Positions 14,357 to 18,013 of a stretch of DNA of 18,013 nt are shown here, in pieces. Numbering within the stretch: the stretch's first letter is position 1; the number at the start of each line of letters is the position of its first letter. The DNA is from an uncultured Actinomycetes bacterium (GTDB lineage Bacteria > Actinomycetota > Thermoleophilia > Gaiellales > Gaiellaceae), in the NCBI GenBank assembly GCA_903930195.1, contig CAIYXH010000189.1, forward strand, positions 1 to 18,013, read 5' to 3'. Below the pieces are notes generated by a model, which worked only from the letters and a program-made list of their open reading frames with translations, did not search any database and was not told the DNA's origin. Both the position numbers and the translations under genes were made by a program.

Positions 14357-14644
14357 GTGGGCAAAGCTTCGGATTGGCTGCGCGAAGAGCGCCGGAAGGT
14401 GCTCGGCGACTGGACCGCGATCTGCCTCCGCTGCGGCGGTGCGCGACGCTGGTTCGAGGAGTTCGAGGCAGAGATCCCCGAGAGCTGCGACGCCTGCGGC
14501 GGGACGATGCTCCACCGCTGCCCGGCCTGCAGCGCGCCGTTCTCGTCGACGTTCGCGGTCGACTGCGAGGCCTGCGGCGCGCAGCTGCGCGAGCCCGAGC
14601 TCTTCGGCACCCCCATCCGCAAGACGACGACGCGAAAGGAGTAG
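14357..14644 (+). CDS. Small protein with four CxxC zinc-ribbon motifs
   Basis: This 95-residue protein has four CxxC pairs: C23/C26 (CLRCGG), C44/C47 (CDACGG), C55/C58 (CPACSA) and C70/C73 (CEACGA). Eight cysteines suit two zinc sites, as in double zinc ribbons. The N-terminus is a short charged helix (ASDWLREERRKVLGDW) and the C-terminus is basic (KTTTRKE). The function is unknown; binding to nucleic acid or protein would be typical of such ribbons but is not shown. The GTG at 14357 is chosen because a -10 box ends 6 nt upstream and the helix starts there. The YciI-like gene follows after 5 nt with its ribosome site inside this gene, so the two are cotranscribed. Confidence 0.82.
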   Translation: MGKASDWLREERRKVLGDWTAICLRCGGARRWFEEFEAEIPESCDACGGTMLHRCPACSAPFSSTFAVDCEACGAQLREPELFGTPIRKTTTRKE

Positions 14645-14649
14645 ACGCG

Positions 14650-15006
14650 ATGTACTTCGACCCCTACAGCCTCGTGCTGCTGATTCGCCGCGCGGACGCG
14701 CCCCTCGTCGACGAGGCCTCGGCCGCCGCGATCCAGGACGCGCACATGGCCTACCTCGCCGACCTGCACGACCTGAAGCACCTCGCCGCGGCGGGCCCCA
14801 CGGGGATGGGCGACCCGAACGAGGAGATCCGCTACCTCCTGATCCTCCACGTGAGCACCGACGACGCCCGGCGTCTGCTCGAGGCGAATCCGGCCGTGCG
14901 GTCGGGCTTCTACGAGATGAAGGTGCTGCCGTGGATCGTCCCCGAGGGCGCGATCAAGTTCAAGTCGGCGGACTTCCCGCGGTCGCTCGCGCAAGCCCGG
15001 GGCTGA
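14650..15006 (+). CDS. YciI-like (YCII-related domain) protein
   Basis: This 118-residue protein has the layout of YCII-related proteins: an opening strand (YSLVLLIRRADAP), a helix with AHMAYLADLHDLKHLAAAGPTG, a strand (RYLLILHVSTDDARRLLEANPAVRSGFYEMKVLPWIV in consecutive parts), then a short tail. The last segment resembles the family pattern of an A/xxDP-V-xxG-F-E-xxxxPW ending. Family members are small ferredoxin-like enzymes or binding proteins, and the substrate here is unknown. The ATG at 14650 has an AAAGGAG ribosome site (14635-14641) 8 nt upstream. It is the second gene after the zinc-ribbon gene. It converges on the ASCH gene, with only 13 nt between their stops. Confidence 0.82.
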   Translation: MYFDPYSLVLLIRRADAPLVDEASAAAIQDAHMAYLADLHDLKHLAAAGPTGMGDPNEEIRYLLILHVSTDDARRLLEANPAVRSGFYEMKVLPWIVPEGAIKFKSADFPRSLAQARG

Positions 15007-15019
15007 GCGCCCGGCGCCG

Positions 15020-15373
15020 TCAGCGCTTGATGGCGGAGAAGCGGATGACGGTCACCGTGTCGGTGTTCGCCACCTCGCGGTTGTAGAGCTGCCCGAGGAA
15101 CGCCGCCATCTCGTCGAGGCGGCGCACCTCCGGGTTGTCGTGCTCGATCTCGCGGGGCGAGAGCTCGCCGAGCTGCTTGACCTCGACCTTGTCGATCACC
15201 GCGTCGAAGACGTGCCGGCGCGGGCCGAAGCGGTTGCCGCAGAGCACCGAGACGATCATGCCCTTCTCGTACTTGCGCGACTTGTCGCCGAGCCGGATCG
15301 TCGCGGTCTTGCGGTGCGACCGCAGCTGCGCCTCGACGACGGGCGAGTAGAAGTTGAGCGCAAACGCCGGCAC
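15020..15373 (-). CDS. ASCH-domain protein
   Basis: This 117-residue protein fits the ASCH fold, a PUA-like barrel found in RNA-associated proteins and some nucleoside-acting enzymes. The opening LNFYSPVVEAQLRSHRKTATIRLGDKS matches the family pattern of a strand, a helix, and the K-T-x-x-R turn (RKTATIR). It continues with strands (GMIVSVLCGNRFG, HVFDAVIDKVEVKQLGEL), a helix after DNPEVRRLDEM, and the closing strand TVTVIRFSAI. The GTG at 15373 follows the Nudix stop by 9 nt and has a TATGAT -10 box 8 nt upstream. It is probably cotranscribed with the Nudix gene and also able to start on its own. The ligand is unknown. Confidence 0.85.
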   Translation of the reverse strand: MPAFALNFYSPVVEAQLRSHRKTATIRLGDKSRKYEKGMIVSVLCGNRFGPRRHVFDAVIDKVEVKQLGELSPREIEHDNPEVRRLDEMAAFLGQLYNREVANTDTVTVIRFSAIKR

Positions 15374-15381
15374 GGCTGACG

Positions 15382-15387
15382 ATCATA
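15382..15387 (-). promoter_or_regulatory. -10 element for a leaderless transcript of the ASCH gene
   Basis: The minus strand reads TATGAT, one base from the TATAAT consensus and the strongest -10 in the window. It ends 8 nt before the GTG at 15373 and contains the TGA stop of the Nudix gene. Confidence 0.55.
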
Positions 15388-15829
15388 GTTCGGTCGAGAC
15401 ATCCGCCAGGCGCTCGACCGCCAGCTGCGCCATCTCGCGCTCCCCGCGGTAGGCGAGGAGTCGCTGCGCGTCGGCGAGCGGGAGCCAGGCGGCTTCGGCG
15501 ACCTCGTGGCGGAACTCCTCGGGAATCTGGCCGAGCTCGCCGCTCTCGTAGCGGACGAGGAAGAACGAGACGACCTTGAAGACGCGCTCGCCCTTCCAGT
15601 TGAACCAGTAGCGGATGTCGCCGAGCTTGCCGACCGTGCTGCCGCCGGCGCCGGTCTCCTCGCGCACCTCGCGCAGCGCGGTCGTCTCTGCCGACTCGCC
15701 GGGGTCGATGCGCCCCTTCGGCAGCGCCCACGTCCCGTCGCGCTTGCCCGCCGGGCGGATCGCCGCGACGAGCCAACCGCCGTCGCCGGGCTGCACCAGC
15801 ACTGCACCGGCCGAGAATTCGCGCCTCAT
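15383..15829 (-). CDS. Nudix hydrolase
   Basis: Nudix enzymes cleave nucleoside diphosphates linked to another moiety. The 148-residue protein has a complete Nudix box at residues 39-61: G39-x5-E45-x7-R53-E54-V-x-E57-E58-x-G60, with the metal-binding RE..EE residues intact. The surrounding sequence (FSAGAVLVQ, TWALPKGRIDPGE) and the tail (AAWLPLADAQRLL) fit the MutT or diadenosine-polyphosphate hydrolase-like branch, but the substrate is not predictable. The ATG at 15829 has a TAAGGT -10 box 6 nt upstream whose TAA is in frame, so this start is firm. The gene diverges from groES and is followed by the ASCH gene. Confidence 0.94.
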   Translation of the reverse strand: MRREFSAGAVLVQPGDGGWLVAAIRPAGKRDGTWALPKGRIDPGESAETTALREVREETGAGGSTVGKLGDIRYWFNWKGERVFKVVSFFLVRYESGELGQIPEEFRHEVAEAAWLPLADAQRLLAYRGEREMAQLAVERLADVSTEL

Positions 15830-15835
15830 CCGAGA

Positions 15836-15841
15836 ACCTTA
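15836..15841 (-). promoter_or_regulatory. -10 element for a leaderless Nudix gene transcript
   Basis: The minus strand reads TAAGGT, ending 6 nt before the ATG at 15829. Its TAA is an in-frame stop. It is divergent from the groES promoter about 45 bp away. Confidence 0.55.
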
Positions 15842-15886
15842 GCGCCGAAGGCTTAGATTTGTCGGCCCGGGCCCTTCGGCTTTCGC

Positions 15887-15892
15887 TATGCT
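15887..15892 (+). promoter_or_regulatory. groES: -10 element of the groES-groEL promoter
   Basis: TATGCT here would place the transcription start near 15899, directly before the CIRCE operator. A TTGTCG at 15859-15864 is 22 nt upstream, too far for a standard -35, so only the -10 is called. Confidence 0.5.
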
Positions 15893-15900
15893 GCGCCTCG

Positions 15901-15927
15901 CTGGCACTCGGGCACTGTGAGTGCCGA
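15901..15927 (+). promoter_or_regulatory. CIRCE operator (HrcA binding site) of groES-groEL
   Basis: The arms CTGGCACTC (15901-15909) and GAGTGCCGA (15919-15927) are separated by exactly 9 nt. The consensus is TTAGCACTC-N9-GAGTGCTAA, so each arm has two mismatches, and the GGCACTC/GAGTGCC core is a perfect inverted repeat. HrcA binding here would repress groESL at normal temperature. It lies between the predicted transcription start and the groES ribosome site. Confidence 0.9.
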
Positions 15928-15961
15928 TGGTTTGCCATCCACGTTCACCAGACAGATACAC

Positions 15962-15967
15962 GGAGGT
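15962..15967 (+). promoter_or_regulatory. groES: Ribosome binding site of groES
   Basis: GGAGGT lies 8 nt before the ATG at 15976. groES is thus translated from a conventional leader of about 77 nt that carries CIRCE, unlike the leaderless genes around it. Confidence 0.8.
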
Positions 15968-15975
15968 CTGAACGC

Positions 15976-16269
15976 ATGAATCTGCAGCCGCTGGGCGATC
16001 GCCTGATCGTCGAGCCCCTCGAGGAAGAGACCACCACCATCGGTGGGATCGTCCTTCCCGACACCGCCATCGAGAAGCCGCAGCGCGGCACGGTCGTGGC
16101 GGCCGGTCCGGGCGCCCGTAACTCCGACACCGGCGAGCACGTCGCGCTGGACGTCGTCGCGGGCGACGTTGTCGTCTACTCCAAGTACGGCGGCACCGAG
16201 ATCAAGATCGAAGGCAGTGACTACCTGATCCTGCGCGAGAGCGACGTCCTCGCCAAGGTCAAGGCCTAG
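15976..16269 (+). CDS. groES: Co-chaperonin GroES (Cpn10)
   Basis: GroES caps the GroEL ring to form the closed folding chamber. This 97-residue protein matches the family from end to end: LQPLGDRLIVEPLEEETTTIGGIVLPDTA includes the opening strand and the mobile loop (IGGIVLP) that contacts GroEL. The roof and C-terminal strands follow (GDVVVYSKYGGTEIK, DYLILRESDVLA). The ATG at 15976 is supported by the GGAGGT ribosome site. The TAG stop is 23 nt before groEL. Transcription is probably under HrcA through CIRCE. Confidence 0.98.
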   Translation: MNLQPLGDRLIVEPLEEETTTIGGIVLPDTAIEKPQRGTVVAAGPGARNSDTGEHVALDVVAGDVVVYSKYGGTEIKIEGSDYLILRESDVLAKVKA

Positions 16270-16292
16270 GCGTAGAGAGGACACGAAGAGAC

Positions 16293-17924
<1,632 letters not shown>

Positions 17925-17946
17925 GCCGCGAGCTCGCGGACGTACT

Positions 17947-17980
17947 GCGAAGGGCCGGCACTCGCCGGCCCTTCGCGTTT
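17947..17980 (+). terminator. Intrinsic terminator of groES-groEL
   Basis: A 13-bp perfect stem (17947-17959 with 17964-17976) built around AGGGCCGGC and GCCGGCCCT closes a 4-nt ACTC loop. It is followed by GTTTAAAG, a short T run. It begins 22 nt after the groEL stop. Confidence 0.85.
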
Positions 17981-17993
17981 AAAGCTTTCTCTT

Positions 17994-18013
17994 GTAGGGA
18001 CAGGTCTTCAGAC
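17994..18013 (+). repeat. 31-nt palindromic repeat, copy 3, truncated by the window edge
   Basis: The last 20 bases read GTAGGGACAGG, then TCTTCAGAC, identical to copy 2 from its third base onward. The second arm lies beyond the window. It follows the groEL terminator by 14 nt, again 3' of a plus-strand transcription unit. Confidence 0.8.

Noticed and set aside
15859..15864. TTGTCG as the -35 box of the groES promoter
   Set aside because: Its spacing to TATGCT is 22 nt, well outside the usual 16-18 nt.

Overview
The window is a dense, GC-rich bacterial housekeeping segment, most likely from an actinobacterium and possibly a Thermoleophilia/Gaiellales-type lineage. The evidence is indirect: actinobacterial-type FprA and class II fumarase sequences, a CIRCE-controlled groES-groEL pair, many GTG starts plus a TTG and a probable CTG start, and many starts preceded by a TANNNT -10 box only 6-8 nt upstream, the signature of leaderless transcription. 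No phage, insertion sequence, CRISPR array, tRNA or rRNA was recognised. No gene-free stretch exceeds 300 bases.

Layout. (1) 1-2729, minus strand: the start of a complex I operon, nuoA-nuoB-nuoC-nuoD, with overlapping or nearly abutting genes. nuoD runs off the left edge and carries a one-base deletion near 322-323. (2) 2958-4733, plus strand: an A-type Fe-S carrier (ErpA/IscA family), then an FprA-type ferredoxin-NADP reductase. (3) 4811-6124, plus: a class II fumarase interrupted by an in-frame TAG inside its catalytic loop. (4) 6160-6654, minus: a small secreted protein of unknown function. (5) 6754-8175, plus: a secreted S53 (sedolisin) peptidase, whose 3' end overlaps lipA. (6) 8169-9806, minus: lipB-lipA, lipoate attachment and synthesis. 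(7) 9833-10519, minus: a secreted protein of unknown function. (8) 10655-14320, minus: a 2-oxoacid dehydrogenase operon (E1 alpha, E1 beta, E2) followed by a small DUF2007-like gene. (9) 14357-15006, plus: a four-CxxC zinc-ribbon protein and a YciI-like protein, divergent from E1 alpha with back-to-back -10 boxes. (10) 15020-15829, minus: a Nudix hydrolase and an ASCH-domain protein. (11) 15976-17924, plus: groES-groEL under a CIRCE operator, ending in a strong hairpin.

The genes form a coherent central-energy neighbourhood. The E2 subunit needs a lipoyl group, which LipB and LipA provide. The dehydrogenase and fumarase feed or belong to the TCA cycle, and complex I reoxidises the NADH. LipA and complex I need Fe-S clusters, for which the ErpA-like carrier and perhaps FprA are relevant. 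No E3 (dihydrolipoamide dehydrogenase) is present here.

The most interesting signals are: the recurrent TANNNT-N6-8-start arrangement, in which the -10 box often also supplies the upstream in-frame stop; a 31-nt palindromic repeat found just after three plus-strand transcription units; and two lesions in conserved enzymes (fumarase amber, nuoD frameshift), which may be sequencing errors. I did not find a clearly new multi-gene system.
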